Source: Whitmania pigra (taxonomy: Eukaryota; Annelida; Clitellata; Hirudinida; Haemopidae). Taken from it: a stretch of 64,000 bases of DNA. This document shows, piece by piece, positions 29,055-39,579 of the stretch. Where the stretch lies: contig JAJTWR010000365.1 in assembly GCA_021613335.1 (NCBI GenBank), positions 862,001 through 926,000 of the forward strand, read 5' to 3'. The notes under the pieces were generated by a model that was given only the letters and a program-made list of their open reading frames with translations, ran no database searches and had not been told where the DNA came from. The position numbers and the translations under genes are program-made. The number at the start of each line of letters is the position of its first letter. The first letter of the stretch is position 1.

Positions 29055-31366
29055 TGCCTACATCCAGCACTTGTGGTAAGTGGAAGGTTTCAACCATTAA
29101 AACATGCATATGAAATTGTTGTTGTTTTTCTCCTGAAAATGGATGCTCCTCACTGAAAGAGTTACCTCTTTAAATCTACAGAAATGCTGACGAAGAAAAT
29201 CAACAAAAACAAAGTGCATGCGGGAATTTAGTCGAATATTTTAGAATTTAAAGAATAATCATTCTGAAATTAAAATTTAAAAAAACTACCATTTTTAAAA
29301 AGCATTCGTTTATTAAAACAACATTACTAAATTAAAATTTTAAAAGAACAACTCAAGAAGAAACTAAAAAGGAGCTTGTTGCATGGATGCTCGCTCAAAA
29401 CTGACTCTATAAGAACAGTCAAAGTCTTGAAAATCTCACTATTGCTTTGCCGATACAACAGATTAGATATGATCTCAAGTTGATTTGAATTGATCTTATG
29501 TTTAAATTGTGAAATAAAATATAAAATATTTCTGATGGAATGTTAACAATATGTCGCAGATTCTAACGGAATTGAAAAATTTCAGCAAAACGACGTCGGT
29601 TGCAGGAGTTTCGCGAATTGTGAAAACAAAAGAAACTATTTTGAAAGTAGTTTGGGCAATCATTCTTGTGCTTTGTACTGGACTTCTTATTTATTTCTTG
29701 GTAACAGTTTTTGTTGAATATTATAAATGGCCGATAACATCGCAATTTGGAGAAGATCTTAAGAATGATAACGTGTTTCCTGATGTTACTGTTTGCAGTT
29801 TAAATCGCATTGTAAATGATGCTTCTATCAGCTCTTTAATGGACGAATATTTTAAAATGATAAGTTACTTACTGATGTCATCTGAAGAAGATTTTAAAAA
29901 AGCTATCAAATCATTATTTTATTCCCTGCCTTCATTCATACGAAACCTACCAAAGTTGAAAGCATTAGACGAAGATTGCCCTAGGTTCATTACAGCTTGC
30001 AGTCTTTATGGAGAGGATTGGCAAATGACTCAAACTTGCACAGATAACTTCACTGAAATTTGGAATGCAGATTATTATTCGTGTTTCACAATTAGAACGA
30101 GTCGGTTGAACATCAGTGAAGGAACAATTGTGCGTGGAATGACGTTGGTGCTGAACAATGGAGCACCAAGACAGGAACAAATACCCTATGATCTTTCACT
30201 TGGTAGCTCTTTGGGAAATGGAGTAAAATTAACAATTCACAGTCCTGAAACTCCTCCTGATTTCAAACGAGGTATCATACTTGCACCGGGAACTGAAACT
30301 GATATAAATATTGTTCAGACAAATATTGAGCGACTGGACAAACCTTACAATCCACTAGGATGTACGAAACAAAAACTCATGCCATCATCTTCTGAAACTT
30401 ATGCTCGCGATCAATGTATTGAATACTGCACTCAAACCAAAATCTTTGAAGAATGTGGATGTGTTGCTCAATGGTTTGCCATTCCAGAACTCCTGGAGAA
30501 CGTTTTTGTTTGTGGAAATGCATCTCTTGCTGTTTCAGACGACATTTCACAACAATTAATTGAACTAGAATGTGCAGCAAATATTTCAAATATGAAAGAA
30601 TGCATGAAAGACTGTCTCATTCCATGTTCTGAAAAAAGTTATAGTTCATTCGTTTCATCAACGTCGTGGCCTCAAACTTCCTTGCAATTAGGAATATATC
30701 AGAAATATTTTGAAAATTGCATCCATGAATTCCCAAAAGTCCGCGAACGATTTGCTGTTTATGAAGATTTGATCAATACTCGCAATAATGAAAGCCACAA
30801 ACTATTTACGGTCAACGGTCTTAATAATGAAAGCCTCGAGTTTCCAGATTCAAATACATCCAACAAAAAACAATTGTACAACGATCTAAAAGAAATTGAA
30901 AAATCTCTGCTGATAGTAAAGTTGGTTTTTGATGACGACCTTCCTTTTATCCACATTGATAAACCCATGTACACCTGGGATGTTATGGTTGGTGTTGTCG
31001 GAGGATTGTTGAGTCTCTGGTTGGGAATTTCCGCTGTGGTCTTAGCAGAGTTGTTTGAACTCATCTATTTCCTCATTAAAAGCTGTTTCAAATAATATGC
31101 ACGAAAACTAAATAACATAGCATAACACAACATTTATTTGTAGTGGTTTAAGGAGACTAATGTTTGTGTGATAAACCCCTCCTTCTTTTTAAATAGTATC
31201 CAAATTTCGATTGGCATATTTTAAAAACTTCTACTGAATCCGAGTATATTGTTTCCTTATCTAGCTTATTCCAAAGATTAATAAATCTGGTGATGAAGTA
31301 ATTATTCTTTAGAGTGCCTGTTACTTTCCTCTAAAATATGCCCTCTCGTGGAACTAATTTTTATGG
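29050..31366. repeat. Segmental duplication, copy 2
   Basis: Counterpart of 20950-23293, carrying DEG/ENaC gene 2 with its 5' flank and the LINE tail. Confidence 0.9.
29551..31095 (+). CDS. DEG/ENaC-family sodium channel subunit 2 (intronless)
   Basis: Intact 514-residue paralogue of gene 1 with the same architecture: cytosolic TTSVAGVSRI (no His in the His-Gly position), TM1 near 33-55, FPDVTVC, cysteine-rich extracellular domain, CMKDCLIPCSEKSY, and TM2 with GGLLSLWLGIS then AELFELIYFL and the KSCFK tail. Residues 1-51 are identical to gene 1 and long middle stretches are almost identical. Two windows differ strongly: just after FPDVTVC (about residues 88-125) and the segments around 340-360 and 425-455. 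The 5' flank is also conserved, so expression may be similar. Predicted to make a subunit of a plasma-membrane cation channel; whether it pairs with genes 1 or 3 is unknown. Confidence 0.93.
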   Translation: MSQILTELKNFSKTTSVAGVSRIVKTKETILKVVWAIILVLCTGLLIYFLVTVFVEYYKWPITSQFGEDLKNDNVFPDVTVCSLNRIVNDASISSLMDEYFKMISYLLMSSEEDFKKAIKSLFYSLPSFIRNLPKLKALDEDCPRFITACSLYGEDWQMTQTCTDNFTEIWNADYYSCFTIRTSRLNISEGTIVRGMTLVLNNGAPRQEQIPYDLSLGSSLGNGVKLTIHSPETPPDFKRGIILAPGTETDINIVQTNIERLDKPYNPLGCTKQKLMPSSSETYARDQCIEYCTQTKIFEECGCVAQWFAIPELLENVFVCGNASLAVSDDISQQLIELECAANISNMKECMKDCLIPCSEKSYSSFVSSTSWPQTSLQLGIYQKYFENCIHEFPKVRERFAVYEDLINTRNNESHKLFTVNGLNNESLEFPDSNTSNKKQLYNDLKEIEKSLLIVKLVFDDDLPFIHIDKPMYTWDVMVGVVGGLLSLWLGISAVVLAELFELIYFLIKSCFK

Positions 31367-31370
31367 CCAT
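31105..31370 (-). mobile_element. LINE 3' end downstream of channel gene 2
   Basis: Same LINE tail as at 23030, sharing FITRFINLWNKLDKETIYS and the TTATG-like end next to the channel stop codon. It is cut short at 31366, where the paralogous copy continues. Its presence in both copies means that the insertion predates the duplication. Confidence 0.85.
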
Positions 31371-31959
31371 GAAAGTTTTATGCTATGCCACTGCTTTTTT
31401 GTCTAATGCCTTATTTTTCATCAAGGTTGCTGTTGTGTTTTGTTCAGTGTGCATCTTCGTTGTTTTTTATGTGTCGTGTTTAAACCCAACATATTCTGTC
31501 CGAGGTTCTTTTTGAAGAAGATTTATAAAAAAAATTTCGTGCTCTTTATTACTAAGAAATTACTTTATTACTAAAACGTGTCTATTATAATTTATTATAT
31601 AATAATTTCATCTCCATTCTACTAAATAATTATATAAAAAAAAATGGTCATCTACAATGCTAGAAAAAATGTTAGGACAGTCCCCATTTTTTATAATAAC
31701 TTAAATTTAAATTATCGTACGAAGCTCAAGCTTAGAAGAACTGTATAATATCCTTTATAAAAAATATAACTTGTTTATTTTTTTCACTTTGATCAAGAAT
31801 TAAGCGCAAATCCCACAAAAATCAATTTTTTTTGCATAGAAATATTGTTACGAAAGGTTACAAAAAAACTCATAAATTTCAGCATTTTGGCAAAATTTTT
31901 TATTTTAAACTACATAAAATATTGTTTCATTATCTTGCTGAAATTCATGTTGTTTTGTT
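31371..31959. other. Intergenic spacer
   Basis: AT-rich. Weak similarity to 23600-23760 at the left; possible outer part of the Tc1-like element at the right. No gene. Confidence 0.4.
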
Positions 31960-32430
31960 TCAGTAAAAGGAAGGAGATGACCCTTGAGCATTTTGATGTA
32001 CTTCTGAAAGTCCTGTCTCCCTTTCAAAAACACAAAACCTCCCAAATCCTCCCAAACGCTGAAATTCCTCCCCCAGATCATCAAAGAACCTCCTTCATGT
32101 TTTCTGCTAAAAAAAACATCTCTTTCTTTTCTGAGCTCATGTCAGTAGTATTTATAACCATCTGACCCATCAAGGTTGAATTTTTATTATCTGTGAAAAT
32201 TACGCGTTCCCATCTTTCGTTGTAGTTGACCATCTCTTTTGCCCAGAAGAGGCGTTTTTTCTTGTGATGGACTTTCAACGCTGGAGCTCGTTTTCGAATT
32301 TCGTATTTCAGCTGTCCACTTGAATTAAGATAGTTGCAGACTGTCCTCACATGGACATCCAAATCCAGCTTCTCTTTCCACGAATGTTCTCCTCAAGAAG
32401 CCTCCTTGATGAGACGTCTCTGAATGTTTT
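31960..32430 (-). mobile_element. Tc1/mariner transposase remnant
   Basis: The minus strand encodes a helix-turn-helix to catalytic-core fragment: DVHVRTVCNYLNSSG, LKVHHKKKRLFWAKEMVNYN, ERWERVIFTDNKNSTLMG, where FTDN aligns with the second catalytic Asp region. A frameshifted downstream piece includes GRQDFQKYIKMLKGHLLPF. Several shifts and missing ends make it inactive. Confidence 0.8.
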
Positions 32431-32515
32431 GATGATTTATTTATTTATTTATTTATTTATTTGATTATAGTCCTTTGCATAACTGAGATGATTTGGACTA
32501 GGGGAAGTTTTGAAT
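32415..32515 (+). mobile_element. SINE-like fragment (TTTATT tail, ATAGTCCTTTGCATAACTGA)
   Basis: A (TTTA)n run followed by TTTGATTATAGTCC and GCATAACTGAGATGATTTGG. The same words occur at 47775-47815 and, inverted, at about 37005-37040. Confidence 0.5.
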
Positions 32516-32574
32516 TTCACACTTCTTTATATATTTTTCTTAATGACAATTTAATGTTTGACTCCATTTGATAT

Positions 32575-33262
32575 TGTCGATTAAATTTTGAAAGAAATGA
32601 AGTTGCATGAATTTTCCGCAAGATTATTGATATTCAAGATGAGGCCTTAAGAACAAGATCTATAGGTTCAGCTGATAACGAGACTGTTTTGAATTTTCGT
32701 ATTTGAAATTCCTGAAGGCGAATTAACTGTTAATAAAGCTGATGAAGTATCTGGTTTCTCAACGATTGCGCACACGTGCAAAAATACAGCCCTAATATTT
32801 ATGTGTTCATCCAGCGACTCACATCAATTCGAAAGAGGTTAAGAGCTGATCATGATGATGATGACGACGACGATGATGATGATGAGGACGACGTCGATGT
32901 CGTCTGTAGTTATGATGATGATGGCGTTAACGATATTGGCTATTGTTATGATAATGATGATAACGATGGCGTTAATTGTAAAAATGATGGCGATGATGTC
33001 AGACGAAGGATCTGAGGATGGATTTCAACGGAATGATTATTTCCAATTCCAAGACACGTCAGAATCAATTGCCACGACCACTAACCGAAACGGATGTTCC
33101 GACCAACTCACCGACGACGATGACGATGACAATGATGATGACGACGGCGGTGATGACAATGACGATGATGATGATAATGATGACGACGAAAAAATGTGCT
33201 GTTATTGTTGTTGTAATAAATATCAGCTGTTAGACCAACTTCGCAAGCGCATTTCTAATTGA
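32575..33262. repeat. Diverged duplicated block with (GAT)n, copy 2
   Basis: Counterpart of 24086-24770. It lies the same way downstream of channel gene 2 as copy 1 lies downstream of channel gene 1, so it was part of the original larger duplication. Confidence 0.7.
32852..33262 (+). CDS. Uncertain acidic reading frame
   Basis: A 136-codon frame made of Met/Thr-rich then Asp-rich repeat translation, with a non-repetitive middle (EGSEDGFQRNDYFQFQDTSE) and a cysteine-rich end (MCCYCCCNKYQLLDQLRKRI). The middle is also recognisable in the older copy near 24600-24700, where three stops interrupt it. I recognise no family. It may be a fragment of a former coding exon or chance conservation through recent duplication. 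There is no good evidence for expression. Confidence 0.2.
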   Translation: MMMMTTTMMMMRTTSMSSVVMMMMALTILAIVMIMMITMALIVKMMAMMSDEGSEDGFQRNDYFQFQDTSESIATTTNRNGCSDQLTDDDDDDNDDDDGGDDNDDDDDNDDDEKMCCYCCCNKYQLLDQLRKRISN

Positions 33263-33769
33263 AATATTTCAAATTACTGCTGCTAAGAACTTTCAGAGGC
33301 ACGATTTTGTGAGAAATTTCACAATTAAAGTATACAGATGAGCTAAGAGATTATTAAACCGTTCTAATATTATTTAGAAAGAAAGGTAGATTTAGGGAGT
33401 GCATATAAATTGCTTCTCATTGTTATTTTATATTACGAGTAATTACAACTTCATAAAATTAATTATACCACAATATCAAGAAATCCCCAAAAATAACTTA
33501 ATGAAATTGAATGTGAATACTCGAACCATGGTCAGCATCTTTGATGAGAAATTAGATGATTTGCTTTGTACTTCATTTCTGCCGTTTCTTTTTCGTTCGT
33601 CCCAGTTTTCGTTTTTCTTCTATATTTATAATTGTAATTATAATTCTGATTCCTTCAGCAAATATTCAAAGTGCCTTTTGTATCCTAAGTCCTAGGATGT
33701 TAAGACACTGTAACGCACTATTAGCACTGAAACAGTAGTAGGCTAATAATTATAATAAAAGTAGTTTAA
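33263..33769. other. Intergenic spacer
   Basis: No supported gene. Confidence 0.4.
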
Positions 33770-34027
33770 TTTGATTATGTATAACATTGATAAAAAAATT
33801 AGTCTTTAGTTGAGCACCAAAGAGCTCAGGTATGGCGGCAGTTCGAATATGAACGGGGAGAACTTTCCATGTTTTGGGGCCTCTGACGTAGAAGGAACGG
33901 TCATCAAACTTGAACCTGTGGGACCTTGGGTCAAGGAGCATAGGATGACATGAAGAGCGAAGGGGTGATCGTCCAGATATTGTTGTTGTTTCCACCAGTG
34001 AGGAGGAGTCATATTTTGACGCATCAT
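33770..34027 (-). mobile_element. LINE reverse transcriptase C-terminal fragment
   Basis: The minus strand reads LLDPRSHRFKFDDRSFYVRG then PKTWKVLPVHIRT and LFGAQLKTNFF, the highly conserved end of CR1/L2/jockey-type polymerases. It is only the last 80 codons or so. Confidence 0.85.
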
Positions 34028-35500
34028 ACGATAAGACTTTGTATATTATTGAAAAATTTTGTATGACACCCTGTATCCTGTATCCTGTAAAGGCCTGGGC
34101 TCAATTAATTAATTAAGTAAATGTAATTCTATGCGATTAGATGCCACGTTATGGATGACCTTCACTCAAAAGTCCTTGAATTAATATTGAATAAATTATA
34201 ATTTTAAAAGATCATTCAATCTCCTGAATTTGTATTCCAACTCTTCACTCCCCGAAGGTACGGATGTTATTGAACTTTGCTCTTGCGATGATTCGCTGTT
34301 AAGAACAATTCTACAAATTATAACGAAAAGCAGTTTGACATTTCTAGGCATACAAATAACAGACAACAGAGAGTTATGGTTCTCCCGATTATTAATCGTA
34401 AAATATTTCTCAAACGTTTCACTAAAATTTTCTCCTCATCCGTAGCCTGGTAAACTTTCAAAAATATTCACAATAATAATAATACCATATTTTTATGCAA
34501 TTAAGGGGCAGACGAATACAATATAATAATTTTTCCAATTTGTGTAAAAGATCACCTATAGAACTCGCAAACGATTTTAATACTCACAAACAGATATCTT
34601 TTTTTTTTGTTTTAGCTAAAGATGCAAGATTACAGAATAATTACATGGAATTGTGACATAATTAAATTTATTTCTTACTTAATCATCATGTTCAAAAATA
34701 GTTCAAATTCAACGTGAAACATTAATGAAATATGCAAAGTGTCCGATACTACATAATTAAGTATATATATTAAATTATTACATAAATTTGTATAACGTTA
34801 TTTTAAGCATAAAAATTTTAAGAAAATTTAAGTTAAAATTTTTCAAGTCATTTGAGATATTACCGCAAGTGATTCGGTCGTTAGATGCGTCGTATCTCAA
34901 CTTTAATACATGGAACTCAGCCATGTTATATATAATTGGAAGATATTTATTAGCAATGTAGGATTGTATAAGTCATGAAAAGTTTCCATGTTTAATAATT
35001 TGAGTTTGTGATAAATTAATTTTTTGATGCAATTTTTATAATAATAAGATTTAGTAATTAATAAATAATTTTATAATATTCAGACAGGTATTTATCTCCC
35101 CTTTTGAAATAAGTATCATTTTATTAATTTCTAAGTTTACGAGACTCGCATTTCACGAAAAACCAGACCCCCCTCATATATACCGACCTCTGCCAGAGTA
35201 ATCGGACTTGCATAGTATATTGCCCATACCATAGGCCCTATAAGATCAGATCAAATGAACTCAGTAAGCCTCCCACCAAAGTATCTCAAAAATATTTTAC
35301 ATTGAGAAACAGTGGTCCATATAATGGGGATATATTTTTACGCAATAACACCCATAATGTGTGTTATTAACTAATTTGAAACTAATGTTATAAATGGTAT
35401 TATTTAATGTAATATTTAGGGGATTTATTGGCTTTTAACTTATTAAATAAAATAATTAATGTTTTTTGATTCGTGGTTTTGAGGAATGCATCTGAGAAAA
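34028..35500. other. Intergenic, AT-rich
   Basis: No convincing gene or element. A 71-codon frame at 34230-34445 has no family resemblance. Confidence 0.4.
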
Positions 35501-35504
35501 TGAG

Positions 35505-36310
35505 AAATTATAGTAAAAAATCTACCTTTTGAAATTAAATATTTTAAAAAATAAACTTATTAAAATTAATTAATCAATAACATTTTGTCTATTTGTTTAT
35601 ACCATCATGGTCTAAATATACGATGAGTTTTATCCAAATCCGCTTTTAAATTCAATAATATTTCAAAATGTTGCAAACTTTAGTGATATTTATCTTGAAG
35701 GGGTGATCAAACTTTTACATAAATTAAATTTATTCCATAAATCTAAGATTGCTGTAAAACATATAAAAATTTAAATAAAGCACTTTGAGCCTTACTAGAA
35801 TAAACTGTCATAGAAAAACATTGATTTTTTTGAAAATTAGGCACACAACTATTGTTGTAAGTGTGCTAAAGTAATAATTTTGGTAAATTTGTTTACCTAA
35901 GTACAAGCTATTAAATAATTTAAAATTGAATGTTTCTTGAATTACTGTTTTTGAAGAAAGTGGCTCAGAAATTGTGAAGCTTTTGAAAAATTCCATTTTT
36001 TAAAATTAAATATTTCGAAAACTAAGAATATTTGATTAATTAAAACTTGTCAATTTATTCATATTACCATTGCTTAAATATATGCTAAGTTTCATTTGAA
36101 TTTGAATTTGCACTCTAATTTTTGTTTTATAATCTTATAAATTCAGCAAAATTACAAAATGTCGCATTCTTTAGTGTTATTTATATCAAAAGAGTAGTAA
36201 CATTTTTTTTGGAAATTAATTTTTTCCTAACTCTAAAATTGTTCACATATCAAAAATTTGGAAAAGCCTTAATAAAATAAATAGACTTAGGAAAACGTTG
36301 ATTTATGAAA
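35505..36310. repeat. Degenerate tandem duplication, about 450-480 bp unit
   Basis: Copy 1 (about 35505-35850) and copy 2 (about 35985-36310) share, in order, AAATTAAATATTT, TTATACCAT, TAAATATA-GATGAGTTT-like, TTTAGTG-TATTTAT and AAAACATTGATTTTTTGAAA-like blocks with many substitutions. No coding content. Confidence 0.6.
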
Positions 36311-36439
36311 AACAAACACAGTTAATGATATTACAGAATTTCTAATATAAATTTTACAATCGTCCAAGATGTATTTCTTCTTTTCTTTCTCCCTTTGAAA
36401 AAACATATATTCTGTTTTTTTTAGTGTTGAGAGACAAGA

Positions 36440-36790
36440 GATTAGCCTTGAACTATTCTGCCAACTTTTTCAGTAATATTATTTCCAGGCAGAATAACAT
36501 TTGTTTCGTCTGCGAACAGTAAATATTCAAGGAATAGCACATTGTTGATAAAAATAGGAAACATATGATCCCAAAAGTGATCCCAAGAACCCAGATTAAG
36601 AATTGCCAGCGACAATGTTCGATTTGCATATGAAATCATCTGACTCCAATTTTTTAAATAACTTTCAAACCAAGAAAAACATTTGCCTCGGATACCATAA
36701 TGATGAAGTTTTTCCAAGAGAATACCATGATTTATCGCCAAAGTCCTAGCGAGATCCAGAAAAACAGTAATTACATTGTATTGTTTATTT
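36440..36790 (-). mobile_element. LINE reverse transcriptase core fragment
   Basis: The minus strand encodes VFLDLARTLAINHGILLEKL, HHYGIRGKCFSWFESYLKN and EYLLFADETNVILPGNN. These are the Asp-containing motif A region, the following YGIRG/WF.SYL segment and the motif C box, here Phe-Ala-Asp-Glu instead of the catalytic Phe-Ala-Asp-Asp. The PQGS region is distorted. It is a dead fragment of a polymerase. Confidence 0.85.
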
Positions 36791-37530
36791 ATCTATCCCT
36801 ATTTAAGCTAATGTAATTTAATTTGGGTTTATAACTATTCAACTTGCTTTATTTAATCATCAGGAAAAAGTTTAAAGCGTTGCTCTTTGTTTGCAATATA
36901 ATTCTCATACCGACCATGCATTTATAAATTTAAACATTTAAACGTAAAATTCATCATATAAATAATTTCCATTTGGCCATTCTTATGTTTCCAAATCATC
37001 TCAGTCATGTAACGGACTATAATCGAATAAATAAAACCATTCTTATGTAGAAACTAGATCACCACATGTTGCCTCGTTTTTTCGCAAGTTTGTTTTCAAA
37101 AATATCTTCATTACATACTTACTTTGTTCGCTATTAATAATAATACAACTTTTGATAAAAAAAAAATTGCTAAATCTGTCACTGGCTCTCGTTTGTATGG
37201 TACCCAAGATTTATTGCACGTAATATTATCAACCTTTCTAACCTTTCTTTTTAAGAAAGCACTAAAACACTTTATTATTAATTCTAAATAACCATGTAAT
37301 TTTTACTCAACATTACTCAGTAATTCTTATATTATTGGGACATTGAAACGCAACTATATTCCTCAATAGTAATAGGACGTCTGCTAGCTGGAGTTTTTTT
37401 CCCTTACGATGTTCCTTTTTTTTTTTTTGGTTCCAACTTGTACTTGTTTTGTGTTTTTGTGTTTCAGTAAAATAAACTGTAAAAAGAACTCTCGAAATTT
37501 TGATGTTGAATTTAAAAGTAGTGGTTTTCA
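36791..37530. other. Intergenic spacer
   Basis: No gene. Near 37005-37040 is an inverted copy of the ATAGTCCGTTACATGACTGA SINE word. Confidence 0.4.
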
Positions 37531-37620
37531 AGCGGGCATTAGTCCTCTTAAACCACTTATGAATTAATGCTATTAATATTAAGTTATCTTATGTTCTATT
37601 ATGTTATGTTATGTTATCCT
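37531..37620 (+). mobile_element. LINE 3' tail, plus orientation
   Basis: ATTAGTCCTCTTAAACCACT followed by a TTATG-rich tail (TATGTTATGTTATGTTATCC) is the reverse complement of the LINE tail downstream of channel genes 1 and 2. Confidence 0.65.
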
Positions 37621-38031
37621 ACAGAGATCCTTCAAAAAATAATGGTTTCTTATGGGAAGACCATGACAAAAACAAGATTTAACTTGGTTATAAATATTAG
37701 CTTTTATAGCTACGTGATTCGGTTACTGTTGATAGATCGTGATAATCTAAATTATAAATTTATTAAACCCGAAGTAAAACGTCCGCTCCGGTTCAATCTT
37801 CAACAATCAAAAGTTGATATATTTAGACAAGAATCCATAAAATGAATAAAGGCTGCTTGTTGTATGCACGCCTAACAACCCATCGACGATGCAAATATAA
37901 GTCATTGAAAGCTAGGAAGAAGGAAGATTGCATTTAGTTTGTGATGACAGTATATGTTCGATGTTTAAATTTCCATTAATTTTACTAACATTACGTTTAC
38001 CTGTAAATCATTTATAAAAACTACTACCAAC
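37621..38031. other. 5' flank of channel gene 3
   Basis: No feature recognised. It shows no clear similarity to the 5' flank shared by genes 1 and 2. Confidence 0.4.
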
Positions 38032-39579
38032 ATGGCAAAGGTTGTTGTAGAATTAAAAAAATTCTGCAAAACGACATCAGTCGTAGGAGTTTCGCGAATT
38101 GTGAAAACAAAAGAAATTTTCTTGAAAGTCATTTGGACCTTCTTTCTCTTGCTTTGTACTGGACTTCTTGTTTATTTCCTGGTTGCTTTATTTATCCAAT
38201 ATTATAAATGGCCGATAACAACACAATTTGGAGAAGATCTTCAGAATGACATCGTGTTTCCTGATGTTACCGTTTGCAGTTTAAACAAAGTTGTGAATGA
38301 TGCTAATGTGGTACAATTAAAAGAAGATTATTTTCAATATTTCGATAAAGAAGCAATTTTGACTAATATTGACGAAATACACAATTACACGTTTGATGAC
38401 CTTTCAGTTGAATATTTACATTCGATATTTTACTCACTATCATCTTTTATAAGAATTCTGCCAAAGTCAAATTATTTGGAGAGAGATTGTCCAAATGTTA
38501 TTGCCGAATGCAGAACTTATGATAAAAATTGGCAACTGGCTCAAACATGCACAGATAACTTTACGGAAATTTGGAATGCAGATTATTATTCATGTTTTAC
38601 AATTAGAACGAGTCAGTTTAATATCAATGAAAGCACTACAGTAAGGGGCATGACATTAGTGCTGAACAACGGACCACCAAGCCAAGAACAAATACCGTTC
38701 GATGTTTCCCTCGCAACATCCCAAGGAACAGAAGTCAAATTAACAATTCATAGTCCAGGAAGTCCTCCAGACTTGAAAAAGGGCATCTCACTTGCACCTG
38801 GAACTGAGACCGATATTAGCATCATTCATACAATTCTTGAAAGACTCAACAAACCATATAATTCACGAGGTTGCACAAACCAGGAGTTCATGGCGTACTC
38901 GTCTGAGAGTTATACCCAAAGTCACTGCATTGAATATTGCATTCAAAATAAAATTTTTAAAGAATGTGGCTGCGTTGCTCACTGGTTTGCCATCCCAGAA
39001 TCCTTGGAAAACGTTTATGTTTGTGGCAATTTAAGTAAAGCTATGATTGACCATGACTATCAAAGAGAAATACGTGGAATAAATTGCTCTCGAAATGTCT
39101 CTAAAGAAACCAGTGAATGCATGGTCGATTGTCTTATTCCTTGTTCCGAACAAAAGTACACTTTTGTTGTTTCCTCAACATCGTGGCCACAAGACACCTT
39201 GCAACTCGGATTGTATCAGAGGTATTTTCAAAATTGCATCCACGATCACCCAAAAGTGCGAGAACGATTTGCTGCTTACGAATATTTGACCAATCTTCGC
39301 AAGAATTATACTTCAAAAATTTTGTCGAACATAAGTTATTCTTTGAATGACCTGAAAGAAGTTGGGGAATCTCTTCTGGTAGTAAAGTTGGTGATTGAAA
39401 ATGATTTTCCATACATTCAAATCGATAAACCTCTGTACACCTGGGATGTTATGGTCGGTGTTGTGGGAGGATTGTTGAGTCTCTGGCTGGGAATTTCTGC
39501 CGTGGCTGTCGCAGAGTTGTTTGAACTCATTTATTTCCTTTTAAAGGGTTGTTTCATTAGTGATGCCAGTGGCATATAA
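38032..39579 (+). CDS. DEG/ENaC-family sodium channel subunit 3 (intronless)
   Basis: Intact 515-residue subunit, the most diverged of the three. The cytosolic start is MAKVVVELKKFCKTTSVVG, with Val-Gly at the His-Gly position. TM1 is near 33-55, followed by YYKWPITTQFGEDL and FPDVTVCSL. The extracellular domain retains the cysteine framework (ERDCPNVIAEC, CFTI, CIEYC, ECGCVAHWFAIP, CMVDCLIPCSEQKY, SSTSWP). It has a longer insert after FPDVTVC (around 95-125) and lacks some residues near 430-445. TM2 has VGGLLSLWLGIS then VAELFELIYFLLKGC and a slightly longer tail ending ISDASGI. It is the closest relative of pseudogene A. Role: plasma-membrane cation channel subunit, ligand unknown. The LINE tail found after genes 1 and 2 is missing here. 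Confidence 0.93.
   Translation: MAKVVVELKKFCKTTSVVGVSRIVKTKEIFLKVIWTFFLLLCTGLLVYFLVALFIQYYKWPITTQFGEDLQNDIVFPDVTVCSLNKVVNDANVVQLKEDYFQYFDKEAILTNIDEIHNYTFDDLSVEYLHSIFYSLSSFIRILPKSNYLERDCPNVIAECRTYDKNWQLAQTCTDNFTEIWNADYYSCFTIRTSQFNINESTTVRGMTLVLNNGPPSQEQIPFDVSLATSQGTEVKLTIHSPGSPPDLKKGISLAPGTETDISIIHTILERLNKPYNSRGCTNQEFMAYSSESYTQSHCIEYCIQNKIFKECGCVAHWFAIPESLENVYVCGNLSKAMIDHDYQREIRGINCSRNVSKETSECMVDCLIPCSEQKYTFVVSSTSWPQDTLQLGLYQRYFQNCIHDHPKVRERFAAYEYLTNLRKNYTSKILSNISYSLNDLKEVGESLLVVKLVIENDFPYIQIDKPLYTWDVMVGVVGGLLSLWLGISAVAVAELFELIYFLLKGCFISDASGI

Noticed and set aside
32776..33262. Asp-rich and Met/Thr-rich proteins
   Set aside because: Mostly GAT/GAC repeat read in three frames; only the short non-repetitive middle is of interest and is listed with low confidence.
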